A DNA stretch of 64,000 bases from Mycolicibacterium aichiense. GTDB lineage: Bacteria > Actinomycetota > Actinomycetes > Mycobacteriales > Mycobacteriaceae. This document shows, one piece after another, positions 22,188 to 32,691 of the stretch. Under the pieces are notes generated by a model, which was not told where the DNA came from, searched no databases, and saw only the letters and a program-made list of their open reading frames with translations. The DNA lies in assembly GCF_010726245.1 (NCBI RefSeq), contig NZ_AP022561.1, positions 2,480,001-2,544,000 on the forward strand, in the 5' to 3' direction. Position 1 is the first letter of the stretch. Each line of letters starts with the position of its first letter. A program made the translations under genes and the position numbers.

Positions 22188-23306
22188 ATGACGTCACCAG
22201 GTGGGTCGCCCGCAGGCCCCGGATCGTTTGCCGGGCCGAGCGGAGCCCCGGCCGCCCCGCCGTCGGGCGGTAACGGTCTGGCCGGCGAGGTGAACACCCT
22301 GGAACGGGCGATCTACGAGGTCAAGCGCATCATCGTCGGCCAGGACCAACTGGTCGAGCGGATCCTGGTCGGGCTGCTGGCCAAGGGCCATGTGCTGCTC
22401 GAAGGTGTGCCGGGCGTCGCCAAGACCCTGGCGGTCGAGACGTTCGCCAAGGTGGTCGGCGGTACCTTCGCCCGCATCCAGTTCACTCCCGACCTGGTGC
22501 CCACCGACATCATCGGTACCCGCATCTACCGCCAGGGCCGGGAAGAATTCGACATCGAACTCGGCCCCGTGGTGGTGAACTTCCTGCTGGCCGACGAGAT
22601 CAACCGCGCCCCGGCAAAGGTGCAGTCCGCGCTGCTGGAGGTCATGGCCGAGCGCAAGATCTCCATCGGGGGTAAAACCTACGAGTTGCCCAAGCCGTTC
22701 CTGGTGATGGCGACCCAGAACCCGATCGAGAACGAGGGTGTCTACCCGCTGCCGGAAGCCCAGCGCGACCGCTTCCTGTTCAAGATCAACGTGGACTACC
22801 CGTCGCCGGAAGAAGAGCGCGAGATCATCTACCGGATGGGTGTCACCCCGCCGGAGCCCAAGCAGATCCTCGAGACCGGCGACCTGCTGCGCCTGCAGAA
22901 CGTCGCGGCCAACAACTTCGTCCACCATGCTCTGGTCGACTATGTGGTCCGGGTCGTCACGGCGACGCGGCGCCCCGAGCAGTTCGGTCTGCCCGACGTC
23001 AAGGCCTGGATCGCGTTCGGCGCGTCACCGCGTGCGTCGCTGGGCATCATCGCCGCCGCCCGCGCACTGGCGCTGGTCCGCGGCCGTGACTACGTCATCC
23101 CGCAGGACGTCATCGACGTCATCCCCGACGTCCTGCGCCACCGCCTGGTGCTGACCTACGACGCGCTTGCCGATGACATCAAGGCCGAGACGGTGATCAA
23201 CCGCATCCTGCAAACGGTTGCCCTGCCTCAGGTCAATGCTGTTTCGCAGCAAGGGCATTCGGCGCCGCCGGTGGTTCCCGCCGGGGCGGGTGCCAACGGT
23301 CGGTGA
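22188..23306 (+). CDS. moxR1: MoxR1, AAA+ ATPase
   Basis: 372 residues from ATG 22188, which follows an excellent ribosome binding site (GGAGGAAG); an upstream GTG in frame is not needed. MoxR AAA+ core: Walker A GVPGVAKT at residues 73-80, Walker B FLLADEINRAP, sensor motif ATQNPIENEGVYPLPEAQRDRF. MoxR ATPases act as chaperones for partner proteins, often with DUF58 and VWA proteins, which are encoded next. It overlaps the DUF58 gene by four bases. Confidence 0.95.
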   Translation: MTSPGGSPAGPGSFAGPSGAPAAPPSGGNGLAGEVNTLERAIYEVKRIIVGQDQLVERILVGLLAKGHVLLEGVPGVAKTLAVETFAKVVGGTFARIQFTPDLVPTDIIGTRIYRQGREEFDIELGPVVVNFLLADEINRAPAKVQSALLEVMAERKISIGGKTYELPKPFLVMATQNPIENEGVYPLPEAQRDRFLFKINVDYPSPEEEREIIYRMGVTPPEPKQILETGDLLRLQNVAANNFVHHALVDYVVRVVTATRRPEQFGLPDVKAWIAFGASPRASLGIIAAARALALVRGRDYVIPQDVIDVIPDVLRHRLVLTYDALADDIKAETVINRILQTVALPQVNAVSQQGHSAPPVVPAGAGANGR

Positions 23307-24247
23307 GCGAATCCGAAACCGTCCACCCGCCGTCCTTTCAGCGCGGTGAGATCGGTGACGCCAAGCTCTCGGCGGCGCTGCGCACCCTCGAGCTCACGGT
23401 CAAGCGCAAGCTCGACGGGGTGCTGCACGGTGACCACCTCGGCTTGATCCCCGGCCCGGGCTCCGAGCCCGGCGAGTCGCGGATGTACCAGCCCGGCGAC
23501 GATGTGCGCCGGATGGACTGGTCGGTCACCGCCCGCACCACCCACCCGCACGTGCGGCAGATGATCGCCGACCGCGAGCTGGAGACCTGGCTGGTGGTCG
23601 ACATGTCGGCCAGCCTGGACTTCGGCACCACCGGCTGCGAGAAGCGAGACCTGGCGGTGGCCGCCGCGGCGGCGATCACCTACCTCAACAGCGGCGGCGG
23701 CAACCGGATCGGCGCGATCATCGCCAACGGCGACAAGATCACCCGTGTGCCCGCGTTGTCCGGCCGGATGCACGAGCAGACTCTGCTGCGGACGATCGCC
23801 ACCATGCCGCAGGCCCCGGCCGGGGTGCGTGGCGATCTGGCCGCGGCCATCGATGCGCTGCGCAGGCCCGAACGCCGGCGCGGGATGGCCGTGGTGATCA
23901 GCGACTTCCTCGGCCCGATCACCTGGATGCGGCCGCTGCGCGCGATCGCCGCGCGCCACGAGGTACTCGGCATCGAGGTGCTCGACCCGCGTGACGTCGA
24001 ACTGCCCCCGGTCGGCGATGTGATCCTGCAGGACACCGAGTCCGGGGTCACCCGCGAATTCACCATCGACGAACAGCTGCGCGCCGACTTCGCCCGCGCC
24101 GCCGCGGTGCACCGCGAGGAAGTGGCGCGCACCCTTCGCCGCTGCGGCGCGCCGCTGATGACCCTGCGCACCGACCGTGACTGGATCGCCGACATCGTGC
24201 GGTTCGTCGCCTCCCGTCGGCGCGGTGCACTGGCGGGCAGCCAATGA
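23303..24247 (+). CDS. DUF58 protein, partner of MoxR (Rv1480-like)
   Basis: 314 residues with the DUF58 signature REYxPGDDxRxxxW in the form [15 protein letters not shown] near residues 57-72, followed by a VWA-like fold whose first motif [12 protein letters not shown] keeps the DxSxS metal site. It is soluble. GTGA overlap with moxR1 and ATGA overlap with the following VWA gene show tight coupling. The set MoxR, DUF58, VWA is a standard module with a chaperone-like or envelope-stress role; the client is unknown here. Confidence 0.9.
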   Translation: MSESETVHPPSFQRGEIGDAKLSAALRTLELTVKRKLDGVLHGDHLGLIPGPGSEPGESRMYQPGDDVRRMDWSVTARTTHPHVRQMIADRELETWLVVDMSASLDFGTTGCEKRDLAVAAAAAITYLNSGGGNRIGAIIANGDKITRVPALSGRMHEQTLLRTIATMPQAPAGVRGDLAAAIDALRRPERRRGMAVVISDFLGPITWMRPLRAIAARHEVLGIEVLDPRDVELPPVGDVILQDTESGVTREFTIDEQLRADFARAAAVHREEVARTLRRCGAPLMTLRTDRDWIADIVRFVASRRRGALAGSQ

Positions 24248-25251
24248 CCCTGCCGTTGCTCGGGCCGATGACGCTTGGCGGCTTCGAACACCCGTGGTTC
24301 TTCTTGTTCCTGCTCGTCATCGCCGGACTGGTCGGGCTCTACGTCGTCGTGCAGTTCGCGCGCCAGAAGCGATTCCTGCGCTTCGCCAACATGGAGCTGC
24401 TGGAAAGTGTTGCGCCCAAACGGCCCAACAAGTGGCGGCACCTGTCGGCGATCCTGCTGATCGCCTCGCTGGTGCTGCTGACGATCGCAATGGCCGGACC
24501 GACGCACGACGTGCGGATTCCGCGTAACCGCGCGGTGGTGATGTTGACCATCGACGTCTCGCAGTCGATGCGCGCCACCGACGTCGAGCCGAGCCGGCTG
24601 GCCGCGGCGCAGGAGGCGGCCAAGCAGTTCGCCGACCAGCTGACCCCGGGCATCAACCTGGGCCTGATCGCCTATGCCGGTACCGCGACCGTGTTGGTGT
24701 CACCGACCACCAACCGGGAAGCCACCAAGAACGCCATCGACAAGCTGCAGCTGGCCGACCGCACCGCCACCGGCGAGGCGATCTTCACCTCGCTGCAGGC
24801 GATCGCCACCGTCGGCGCCGTCATCGGCGGCGGCGACACCCCGCCGCCGGCGCGCATCGTGCTGATGTCCGACGGCAAGGAAACCGTGCCGTCCAACCCG
24901 GACAACCCCAAGGGTGCGTTCACCGCCGCCCGCACGGCCAAGGATCAGGGCGTGCCGATCTCCACGGTGTCGTTCGGCACTCCGTACGGCTACGTGGAGA
25001 TCAACGATCAGCGCCAGCCGGTCCCGGTGGACGACGACATGCTCAAGAAGATCGCCGAGCTCTCCGGCGGCAACGCCTACACCGCATCGAGCCTGCAGCA
25101 GCTCAAGGAGGTCTTCACCTCACTGCAGGATCAGATCGGCTACGAGACCACCAAGGGTGACGCCAGCACCGGATGGTTGCGCCTCGGCGCGTTGGTCCTG
25201 GCCCTCGCGGCGCTGGCCGCACTGCTGGTCAACCGACGCCTGCCGGGCTGA
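24244..25251 (+). CDS. Membrane VWA-domain protein (Rv1481-like)
   Basis: 335 residues. Two N-terminal helices (about residues 18-38 and 62-82) precede a VWA domain with an intact MIDAS motif in [12 protein letters not shown] (DxSxS) and later LMSDGKE; a last helix near 305-325 anchors the C-terminus. The topology places the VWA domain outside the membrane, as in BatA-type proteins. Third gene of the moxR1 operon. A palindrome at 25259-25280 follows its stop. Confidence 0.9.
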   Translation: MTLPLLGPMTLGGFEHPWFFLFLLVIAGLVGLYVVVQFARQKRFLRFANMELLESVAPKRPNKWRHLSAILLIASLVLLTIAMAGPTHDVRIPRNRAVVMLTIDVSQSMRATDVEPSRLAAAQEAAKQFADQLTPGINLGLIAYAGTATVLVSPTTNREATKNAIDKLQLADRTATGEAIFTSLQAIATVGAVIGGGDTPPPARIVLMSDGKETVPSNPDNPKGAFTAARTAKDQGVPISTVSFGTPYGYVEINDQRQPVPVDDDMLKKIAELSGGNAYTASSLQQLKEVFTSLQDQIGYETTKGDASTGWLRLGALVLALAALAALLVNRRLPG

Positions 25252-25258
25252 TTCCGGT

Positions 25259-26079
<821 letters not shown>

Positions 26080-26098
26080 GAGAGAAAAGGACTTTCAC

Positions 26099-26908
26099 AT
26101 GGCAGAGCTTCTCGAAGGCAAGCGGATCCTCGTCACGGGGATCATCACCGACTCGTCCATCGCATTCCACATCGCCAAGGTGGCGCAGGAAGCCGGCGCC
26201 GAACTGGTGCTCACCGGCTTCGACCGGATGAAGCTGATCCAGCGGATCGCCGACCGGCTGCCGAACCCGGCGCCGCTGCTCGAACTCGACGTACAGAACC
26301 AGGAGCACCTGGATTCGCTGGCCGGCCGGATCACCGAGGTGATCGGCGAGGGCAACAAGATCGACGGCGTGGTGCACTCCATCGGGTTCATGCCCCAGAC
26401 CGGCATGGGTATCAACCCGTTCTTCGACGCCCCGTATGAGGACGTCGCCAAGGGTATTCACATCTCGGCCTATTCGTACGCATCGTTGGCCAAAGCTGTT
26501 CTGCCGGTGATGAATCCGGGCGGCGGGATCGTCGGCATGGACTTCGACCCCACCCGCGCGATGCCGGCTTACAACTGGATGACGGTCGCCAAGAGCGCAC
26601 TGGAATCGGTCAACCGGTTCGTCGCCCGCGAGGCGGGCAAGGTCGGTGTGCGATCCAATCTCGTTGCGGCAGGCCCGATCCGCACACTGGCCATGAGCGC
26701 CATCGTCGGCGGCGCTCTCGGCGAGGAGGCCGGGGCGCAGATGCAGCTGCTGGAGGAGGGCTGGGATCAGCGCGCCCCGCTCGGCTGGAACATGAAGGAC
26801 CCGACGCCGGTCGCCAAGACCGTGTGCGCGCTGCTGTCCGACTGGCTGCCCGCCACCACCGGAACCATCATCTTCGCCGACGGCGGCGCCAGCACCCAGC
26901 TTCTCTAG
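26099..26908 (+). CDS. inhA: InhA, enoyl-ACP reductase
   Basis: 269 residues, the same length as M. tuberculosis InhA and collinear with it. NADH-binding [15 protein letters not shown] motif (here [11 protein letters not shown]) is at residues 13-23, and catalytic Y158 and K165 are in AYNWMTVAK. Ser94 (HSIGF) and Ile21, sites of isoniazid-resistance changes, are wild type. It performs the last step of each FAS-II cycle and is the target of isoniazid and ethionamide. Purine-rich ribosome site AGAGAAAAGGA before ATG 26099. Confidence 0.98.
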   Translation: MAELLEGKRILVTGIITDSSIAFHIAKVAQEAGAELVLTGFDRMKLIQRIADRLPNPAPLLELDVQNQEHLDSLAGRITEVIGEGNKIDGVVHSIGFMPQTGMGINPFFDAPYEDVAKGIHISAYSYASLAKAVLPVMNPGGGIVGMDFDPTRAMPAYNWMTVAKSALESVNRFVAREAGKVGVRSNLVAAGPIRTLAMSAIVGGALGEEAGAQMQLLEEGWDQRAPLGWNMKDPTPVAKTVCALLSDWLPATTGTIIFADGGASTQLL

Positions 26909-26918
26909 CTACGCCATC

Positions 26919-27974
26919 GTGCCCACCACATTTGATGCGCTGCTGATCCTGTCGTTCGGTGGCCCGGAGGGGCCGGAGCAGGTGATGCCGTTTCTGGAGA
27001 ACGTCACCCGCGGCCGGGGGATACCGCCGGAGCGGCTGACCGCTGTGGCCGAGCACTACCTGCATTTCGGCGGCGTCTCACCGATCAACGGGATCAATCG
27101 CGCCCTGATCGAGGAGATCCGCGCCGAACTCGCCGAGCGCGGTGAACAGCTGCCGGTGTACTTCGGCAACCGAAATTGGCATCCCATGATCGAAGACACC
27201 GTTGCCGCAATGGCTTCCGACGGTGTGCGACGAGCCGCGGTGTTCTCCACCTCGGCGTGGGGCGGCTACTCGGGGTGCACGCAGTATCAGGAAGACATCG
27301 CCCGAGCCCGCGCGGCGGTTGGCGACGGTGCGCCGGAGCTGGTGAAAATGCGCCAGTTCTTCGACCATCCGCTGCTGGTGGCGATGTTCGCCGACGCGAT
27401 CGCCGACGCCGCCGCGACGCTGCCCGAGCCGCTGCGGGCCGGCGCCCGGCTGGTATTCACCGCACATTCGATACCGGTGCGGGCCGCCGATCGGTGCGGC
27501 CCGGATCTATATGCCCGCCAGGTCCGCTACGCCGCGTCGCTGGTGGCCGCCGCGGCGGGCTACGACGACTTCGACGTGGTCTGGCAATCCCGGTCCGGCC
27601 CTCCTCAGGTGCCGTGGCTGGAACCCGATGTGGGAGATCACCTCTCGGTGCTGGCCGAAGCGGGGACCAAGGCCGTGGTGGTCTGCCCGGTGGGTTTCGT
27701 CGCCGACCACATCGAGGTGGTGTGGGACCTCGACAGCGAACTGCGCGAGCAGGCCGAGGGCCTCGGCGTCGCGTTGGCGCGGGCCTCGACGCCCAATGCT
27801 CAGCGCCGGTTCGCGAAGCTGGTACTCGACCTCGTCGACGAAGTGCGTGACGGCGGCGAACCCGCAAAAGTGGCTGGAGCTCAACCGGTTCCAGGCTACG
27901 GCTGCAGCGTGAACGGCGCGTTCTGCACGCCCGACTGTGAAGTCAGTGCCAGGCCGAGTGCAGGATCGAGGTGA
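26919..27974 (+). CDS. hemH: Ferrochelatase (coproporphyrin type), HemH/CpfC
   Basis: 351 residues. Ferrochelatase signature [15 protein letters not shown] and the conserved region [12 protein letters not shown] are present. Actinobacterial enzymes insert iron into coproporphyrin III. Cysteines fit a [2Fe-2S] cluster as known in mycobacterial ferrochelatase: one internal in GGYSGCTQY and three near the C-terminus in [18 protein letters not shown] 26919 has no clear ribosome site and lies ten bases after inhA, so it probably relies on operon read-through. Its 3' end overlaps the convergent gene by 32 bases. Confidence 0.93.
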   Translation: MPTTFDALLILSFGGPEGPEQVMPFLENVTRGRGIPPERLTAVAEHYLHFGGVSPINGINRALIEEIRAELAERGEQLPVYFGNRNWHPMIEDTVAAMASDGVRRAAVFSTSAWGGYSGCTQYQEDIARARAAVGDGAPELVKMRQFFDHPLLVAMFADAIADAAATLPEPLRAGARLVFTAHSIPVRAADRCGPDLYARQVRYAASLVAAAAGYDDFDVVWQSRSGPPQVPWLEPDVGDHLSVLAEAGTKAVVVCPVGFVADHIEVVWDLDSELREQAEGLGVALARASTPNAQRRFAKLVLDLVDEVRDGGEPAKVAGAQPVPGYGCSVNGAFCTPDCEVSARPSAGSR

Positions 27975-28803
27975 CCGCGGCGATCCGCGCGGACCGCACG
28001 AGCGCCGACAGTGGTCGCAGCGCGTCGTTGGCGATCTGAGCCTCCGACGAGCTCTGCGTGCCGATCGGCATGAGTCCTGAACTGACCGTGATGATCGCGT
28101 CGACGTGCGCGGCGTTCTCGAGCACCCGCAGCGCCCGCGTCGGAGCGTGGTCGGGGGCGCGGTGGAGGCGACCGGTCTCCAGCACCTGCTCGACAAGACC
28201 GCGCGGATCATCGATACCGCCTGCGGCGCCGAGTTCCAGCGCACCGAGCGCCTCGGCGGCCGACCGGACCGCCGACCGCAGACCGTATTCCGCCTCGCCG
28301 AGGTCGAGGTGATCCACGACGGGGCGCGACGGCAGTGAGTACACCGTCCAGGACAGCGAGCACAGTTCGGGATGCCGATCGCAGTCCGGCAGTTCATCCT
28401 CGGTGTCGTCGTACTCGAAATCGGGGACCATGCCGATGGTGTCGCCGAACGGACTGGTGACGATGATCGCCTCGCCGGCGGACAGGGCGTCGCGCTGGAA
28501 CTGGGTGCCCGCCGCCAGGCCGCGGACATCGCCGGGCACCGGCAGTGCCACGCTGATCGCGGGCGGCCCGGCGTCGAGCGCGCGACCGGCGACCGTGCGC
28601 AGCGTCTGCAGTAGCGACACCGCACCCGCGTCGTCGACATCAGGCCACGGCAGGCCGGTATGGCCGGCCGCCACCGAATCGTAGGCGATCACCGAATGCG
28701 TTGGCGCCCAGGCTGATAGCGCGTCAAGGACGTCGTCGGGTGCGGCCTTGCCGGCGAGCCAGGCATTGGCCCAGACGGAGAGCGAAACACTAGGGCACCA
28801 CAT
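27943..28803 (-). CDS. Conserved hypothetical protein (Rv1486c-like)
   Basis: 286 residues from ATG 28803, starting MWCPSVSLS; this start matches the length of Rv1486c. Upstream in-frame codons would extend it toward the divergent nfeD promoter. Soluble, acidic, no signal peptide, no motif I can assign. A central acidic stretch ([15 protein letters not shown]) is notable. Convergent with hemH and overlapping it by 32 bases at the 3' ends; divergent from nfeD. Conserved in mycobacteria but function unknown. Confidence 0.82.
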   Translation of the reverse strand: MWCPSVSLSVWANAWLAGKAAPDDVLDALSAWAPTHSVIAYDSVAAGHTGLPWPDVDDAGAVSLLQTLRTVAGRALDAGPPAISVALPVPGDVRGLAAGTQFQRDALSAGEAIIVTSPFGDTIGMVPDFEYDDTEDELPDCDRHPELCSLSWTVYSLPSRPVVDHLDLGEAEYGLRSAVRSAAEALGALELGAAGGIDDPRGLVEQVLETGRLHRAPDHAPTRALRVLENAAHVDAIITVSSGLMPIGTQSSSEAQIANDALRPLSALVRSARIAAVTSILHSAWH

Positions 28804-28880
28804 GATGCTCGCAGTGTAGTGGTTCGGCACCGAACCGGCTTTCCGCAACCGCGGGATCGGCATCCGCGTACCCTGGCACT

Positions 28881-29315
28881 ATGCCCGCGGCGCTGATCTG
28901 GCTCGTGTTCGCGCTGGGCCTTGCCGGTGCCGAAGCACTGACCGGCGACATGTTCCTGCTGATGCTCTCCGGCGGTGCACTGGCCGCCGCCGGCTCCAGC
29001 TGGCTGCTCGACTGGCCGGTCTGGGCGGACGGCGCGGTTTTCCTGGTGGTCTCGGTCGTACTTCTGGCCCTGGTTCGTCCGGCGCTACGACGAAAGTTCA
29101 CTGCCGGGAAGGGCCTGCCCGAACCGGTCAAGGCGCTGGAAGGCAAGAGCGCGCTGGTGCTCGACCGGGTTTCCCGCCATGAAGGTCAGGTGAAACTCGA
29201 CGGCGAAATCTGGACGGCGCGGCCGTTCAACGACAACGATGTCTACGAGCCGGGCGACCACGTCACTGTCATGCACATCGACGGTGCCACCGCGGTCGTC
29301 TGGCGCAACGAGTAA
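28881..29315 (+). CDS. NfeD-like membrane protein
   Basis: 144 residues. Two or three hydrophobic helices in the first 75 residues, then a C-terminal OB-fold NfeD domain (EGKSALVLDRVSRHEGQVKLDGEIWTARP). NfeD proteins pair with SPFH/stomatin proteins in the membrane, and the next gene encodes one. 12 bases separate the two. Counterpart of Rv1487. Confidence 0.9.
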   Translation: MPAALIWLVFALGLAGAEALTGDMFLLMLSGGALAAAGSSWLLDWPVWADGAVFLVVSVVLLALVRPALRRKFTAGKGLPEPVKALEGKSALVLDRVSRHEGQVKLDGEIWTARPFNDNDVYEPGDHVTVMHIDGATAVVWRNE

Positions 29316-29327
29316 GGAGAACTCGTC

Positions 29328-30572
29328 ATGGACGGTGCCATAGCCGGTCTGGTTCTGCTCGCGGTGCTGGTGGTGTTCGCCATCATCGTCGTCGCCAAGT
29401 CGGTCGCCCTGATCCCGCAGGCCGAGGCGGCCGTCATCGAGCGGCTGGGGCGCTACAGCAAGACGGTCTCAGGGCAGCTCACGTTGCTGATCCCGTTCAT
29501 CGACAAGGTTCGCGCCCGTGTCGATCTGCGCGAGCGGGTGGTGTCCTTCCCGCCGCAACCGGTGATCACCGAGGACAACCTGACCGTCAACATCGACACC
29601 GTCGTGTACTTCCAGGTCACCAACCCGCAGGCGGCGGTGTACCAGATCAGCAACTACATCGTCGGCGTCGAGCAGCTGACCACCACGACGCTGCGCAACG
29701 TCGTCGGCGGCATGACCCTCGAGCAGACGCTGACATCACGTGACCAGATCAACGGGCAGCTCCGCGGGGTGCTCGACGAAGCCACCGGACGCTGGGGCCT
29801 TCGGGTGGCGCGGGTCGAACTGCGCAGCATCGACCCGCCGCCGTCCATCCAGGACTCGATGGAGAAGCAGATGCGCGCCGATCGCGAGAAGCGCGCCATG
29901 ATCCTCACCGCGGAAGGCAGCCGGGAGGCGTCGATCAAGCAGGCCGAGGGTCAGAAGCAGGCTCAGATCCTGGCGGCCGAAGGCGCCAAGCAGGCCGCGA
30001 TCCTGGCCGCCGAGGCTGAGCGGCAGTCCCGGATCCTGCGGGCCCAGGGTGAGCGGGCGGCGTCGTACCTACAGGCGCAGGGCCAGGCCAAGGCGATCGA
30101 GAAAACGTTCGCCGCGATCAAGGCAGGCCGCCCCACCCCGGAGATGCTGGCCTACCAATATCTGCAGACGCTGCCGCAGATGGCCAAGGGCGAGGCCAAC
30201 AAGGTGTGGCTGGTGCCCAGCGACTTCGGCTCGGCGCTGCAGGGTTTCACCAAGATGCTCGGCGCACCCGGAGAGGACGGGGTGTTCCGGTACACGCCGT
30301 CGCCGGTTGACGACCATCCGGTCAAGTCTGACGAGGAGGACGCAGCCGAGGTCGCCGACTGGTTCGACACGCAGACCGACCCGGCGATCGCCCAGGCGGT
30401 GGCGAAGGCCGAGGCCGAAGCTCGCGCGACCGTGCCCCCGGTGGGCGCCGCGCCGATTCCGCCGCCGACGCAGATCGGCGCACCGCCGGTGTCGTATCCG
30501 CCGCTGTCCGAGCAGCAGGCGCCGCCGGCTGACCCGCAGTATGCGCCACGGCACGGCTCCGAACCGCAGTAG
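29328..30572 (+). CDS. SPFH/band 7 (stomatin-like) membrane protein
   Basis: 414 residues. An N-terminal membrane helix (LVLLAVLVVFAIIVVAKSVALI) leads into a band 7 domain (AEAAVIERLGRYSKTVS onward). A long Ala/Glu/Gln coiled coil with repeated AEGxKQA units lies at about residues 185-255. The C-terminal 70 residues are Pro-rich. Such proteins form large ring assemblies in membrane microdomains with NfeD. AAGGAG ribosome site before ATG 29328. Counterpart of Rv1488. Downstream begins an accessory cassette. Confidence 0.93.
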   Translation: MDGAIAGLVLLAVLVVFAIIVVAKSVALIPQAEAAVIERLGRYSKTVSGQLTLLIPFIDKVRARVDLRERVVSFPPQPVITEDNLTVNIDTVVYFQVTNPQAAVYQISNYIVGVEQLTTTTLRNVVGGMTLEQTLTSRDQINGQLRGVLDEATGRWGLRVARVELRSIDPPPSIQDSMEKQMRADREKRAMILTAEGSREASIKQAEGQKQAQILAAEGAKQAAILAAEAERQSRILRAQGERAASYLQAQGQAKAIEKTFAAIKAGRPTPEMLAYQYLQTLPQMAKGEANKVWLVPSDFGSALQGFTKMLGAPGEDGVFRYTPSPVDDHPVKSDEEDAAEVADWFDTQTDPAIAQAVAKAEAEARATVPPVGAAPIPPPTQIGAPPVSYPPLSEQQAPPADPQYAPRHGSEPQ

Positions 30573-30687
30573 CTCGAAGCCCGCCGCTGTCAGTTTGCTG
30601 TGACTCTGGCCGGGTCACACCTGGGTGACTGGCACCCCAACGTCGTTTGCTGATATTCAGAAGTGCCCACGTCTGATGGGAGATGTG

Positions 30688-31017
30688 ATGTCGCTTCAGG
30701 TGAACATCGGTGAGGTTGCGGCCTCGGCTGCCGCGGTGGTCGGACACGGCGAGGACGTCGCCACCAAGCATGCGGCGGCTGCAGCCCGTATTGATGCCGC
30801 GTTGACTGGCTGGCACGGCGCTTCGGCAGTCGCCATGAGTGCCCTCTCCGACCAATGGCTGTCGACTACGGCGGCGCTGTGCGACAGGCTGAGCGATCAC
30901 GCTCAGGGGCTGCACGCCAGTGCTGAGGGATTTGTGGAGATGGAACAGCGACACAGCGAGACGTTGGCGGCACCGGGGGAGGCCGCGAACGCACGCACTC
31001 GGCAGGCCGGGGGTTAG
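30688..31017 (+). CDS. WXG100/ESAT-6-like protein
   Basis: 109 residues from ATG 30688, chosen because GGGAG lies five bases before it and because the start places the W-x-G turn at the usual position (W42-H-G44 in LTGWHGASA). The sequence is almost all helix-forming, Ala-rich, without signal peptide, which fits the helical hairpin of type VII secretion substrates. No YxxxD/E secretion signal is seen at the C-terminus; it may be carried by a partner or be atypical. It is followed after six bases by a larger protein with its own W-x-G, so the two may pair as a heterodimer. Confidence 0.8.
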   Translation: MSLQVNIGEVAASAAAVVGHGEDVATKHAAAAARIDAALTGWHGASAVAMSALSDQWLSTTAALCDRLSDHAQGLHASAEGFVEMEQRHSETLAAPGEAANARTRQAGG

Positions 31018-31023
31018 CCGCCG

Positions 31024-32109
31024 GTGGCGCTGACCGTTGCCGACATCGAGCGCTGGAACGCCGACGACGTGCGTGAGGTGTTCCACGCCGCGAGCAGTCG
31101 GGCGCAGGCCAGTTTCGACGCCGCGCACGGTCTGGCGAGCTTGCCGGCGTTTCAGACTTGGGGTGGCCACGCCGCTGAGGCGGCGAGCGGCGCGATCGGT
31201 GAAACCCGCAAAGATCTTGACGCCCATGGCAACGAGGCGTCGGTGGTGGCCGATGCGGCGCGTAGCGCCGCGGACAACATCGAGCGCATCAAGTCCGAGC
31301 TGGCGAGCCTGAAAGCCGATGCTGAGTCTCTGGACATGGAGATCGACCCGATCTCCGACACGGTGCTGCCGGGTCCGAAGGTTCGCAACCCGGTCGAGGT
31401 TGAACTGAAAGAGGCGCAGCTGCAACCCCGCCTGGACAAGATCGTGGCCGAGGCCAACCTGGTCGACATGGCGCTGGCGAATGCCATCAACATGGCAGCA
31501 GGAAAGACCGCGATCCCGAGTAATTCCCCGGAGGCCAGCCTGAGTAGTCCGCCGCGCTCGCTCAGCGACATGTTGCTACCTACCTCCTCGCAGGGTGCCG
31601 AGCCGGCTGGAGAGAACGGCAACCATTGGGTCCCGTCAAAGACGGACCTGCTGATCGGAGGCGCCGGTGCCATCGCGGGCGGAACGGCCGACGGAGTACG
31701 TCAGACGGCGCTGAACTTGATCAACGAATCCCCCGGCACCGGTCCTGGCAAGGCCGACCCAGGGCTGCTGAAGTGGCTCGAGGACATGAAGATCGGTGGC
31801 GTCGAACTGCGGGGAATCTCGCGCGTTGGGGGAGTCGTGGGTGCGGTCACCGCGGTACCCGCCGTGATGTCGGATATCCACGACGGCAACTCCGTACCCG
31901 AGGCGGTCACCCGCGAGGCGGCAGGCACCGGTGCCGCGCTTGTCTTCGGTGGGGCCGCCGGCACTCTTGCCGCCGACGCGGCTGCCGGTGCGGCGATCGG
32001 GTCGGTCATCCCTGGAGCAGGGACAGCGGTGGGCCTGGTGGCCGGCGCTGTCGTCGGCGGGTTCTTCGCGCTGGGCGCGTCCAAGGCGGTCGAGGCGCTG
32101 TGGGAGTGA
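31024..32109 (+). CDS. WXG-type protein with C-terminal glycine-zipper region, putative T7SS effector
   Basis: 361 residues from GTG 31024. Residues 1-160 are helical with W46-G-G48 in FQTWGGHAAEAA and a DLDAHGNEA motif. From memory this N-terminus resembles a domain found with varied C-termini in mycobacterial proteins such as Rv0026. After a Pro/Ser linker (165-195), the C-terminus is rich in Gly and Ala with GxxxG spacings, from LLIGGAGAIAGG to AIGSVIPGAGTAVGLVAGAVVGG, which looks like membrane-inserting hairpins. I infer a polymorphic, possibly pore-forming effector. No enzyme motif is visible. Flanked by a WXG100 gene upstream and two further genes downstream in the same direction. Confidence 0.75.
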   Translation: MALTVADIERWNADDVREVFHAASSRAQASFDAAHGLASLPAFQTWGGHAAEAASGAIGETRKDLDAHGNEASVVADAARSAADNIERIKSELASLKADAESLDMEIDPISDTVLPGPKVRNPVEVELKEAQLQPRLDKIVAEANLVDMALANAINMAAGKTAIPSNSPEASLSSPPRSLSDMLLPTSSQGAEPAGENGNHWVPSKTDLLIGGAGAIAGGTADGVRQTALNLINESPGTGPGKADPGLLKWLEDMKIGGVELRGISRVGGVVGAVTAVPAVMSDIHDGNSVPEAVTREAAGTGAALVFGGAAGTLAADAAAGAAIGSVIPGAGTAVGLVAGAVVGGFFALGASKAVEALWE

Positions 32110-32157
32110 TCAGCAGGGTGTTTGCCGCTTCATGGAGCGCGATTTCTGGTGGCGACA

Positions 32158-32691
32158 ATGCGATTCGATGAGTTCGTTGTTGAGCGAGCCATCTCGGTGG
32201 TCCCAGTCGATCAATCTCCGGGTTGCGAGGTTCAAGTGACGCTGCCTCCGGGCTGGGACCCCTATGACTCTGCTCCAGGAGTAGCTCTATGGGTATGTCG
32301 CAGCGACCCGCTTGCCAATGAGTTTTGCGCCAATGCAGTGCTTACCATGCATCGCGTCGAGGCCGTGCTTGATTGCGGCGAGGTGTTCGCGATGTTGGCT
32401 GACCAGCAATTGCAGTCGGTACCGGGATGTCGCGAACGAAGCCGACAGCTCACGGCGGCGGAGGAGGGGTCTGGTGTCGCAGGCACACTAGCGATGGAAT
32501 TCGCTCACCAATTCGGACCCCTCGACAGCATCTGCCGGTCTCGAATCGCGGCGATGGAACCGGAAACGTTGATCGTGCAGCTCACCACGAGCGTGCTAAG
32601 GGATTCGCCGGTTGTCCGTGAACCCATTCAGTTGACTGTCCGTACCGATGTGCAGGCAATGGAAGCGGAGGCAAACCATGGCAGCCGGTAG
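32158..32691 (+). CDS. LpqN/Mog1-PsbP-like protein, cytosolic
   Basis: 177 residues from ATG 32158; a GTG at 32149 is an alternative and neither has a strong ribosome site. The pattern VTLPPGWDPYDSAPGVALWV, then a hydrophobic strand with Asn-Ala-Val-Leu, then a helix before VPGC, resembles the LpqN/LpqT family, which has the Mog1/PsbP fold. Unlike LpqN there is no lipobox, so it should stay in the cytosol. Six cysteines are unusual. It follows the putative effector by 48 bases and overlaps the next gene by 14. A chaperone role is a hypothesis drawn from Eag chaperones of T6SS, which have the same fold class. Confidence 0.65.
   Translation: MRFDEFVVERAISVVPVDQSPGCEVQVTLPPGWDPYDSAPGVALWVCRSDPLANEFCANAVLTMHRVEAVLDCGEVFAMLADQQLQSVPGCRERSRQLTAAEEGSGVAGTLAMEFAHQFGPLDSICRSRIAAMEPETLIVQLTTSVLRDSPVVREPIQLTVRTDVQAMEAEANHGSR

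Noticed and set aside
30688..32109. Search for the YxxxD/E secretion signal in the WXG proteins
   Set aside because: No clear match in either protein. I therefore keep type VII secretion as inference from fold and W-x-G turns only.
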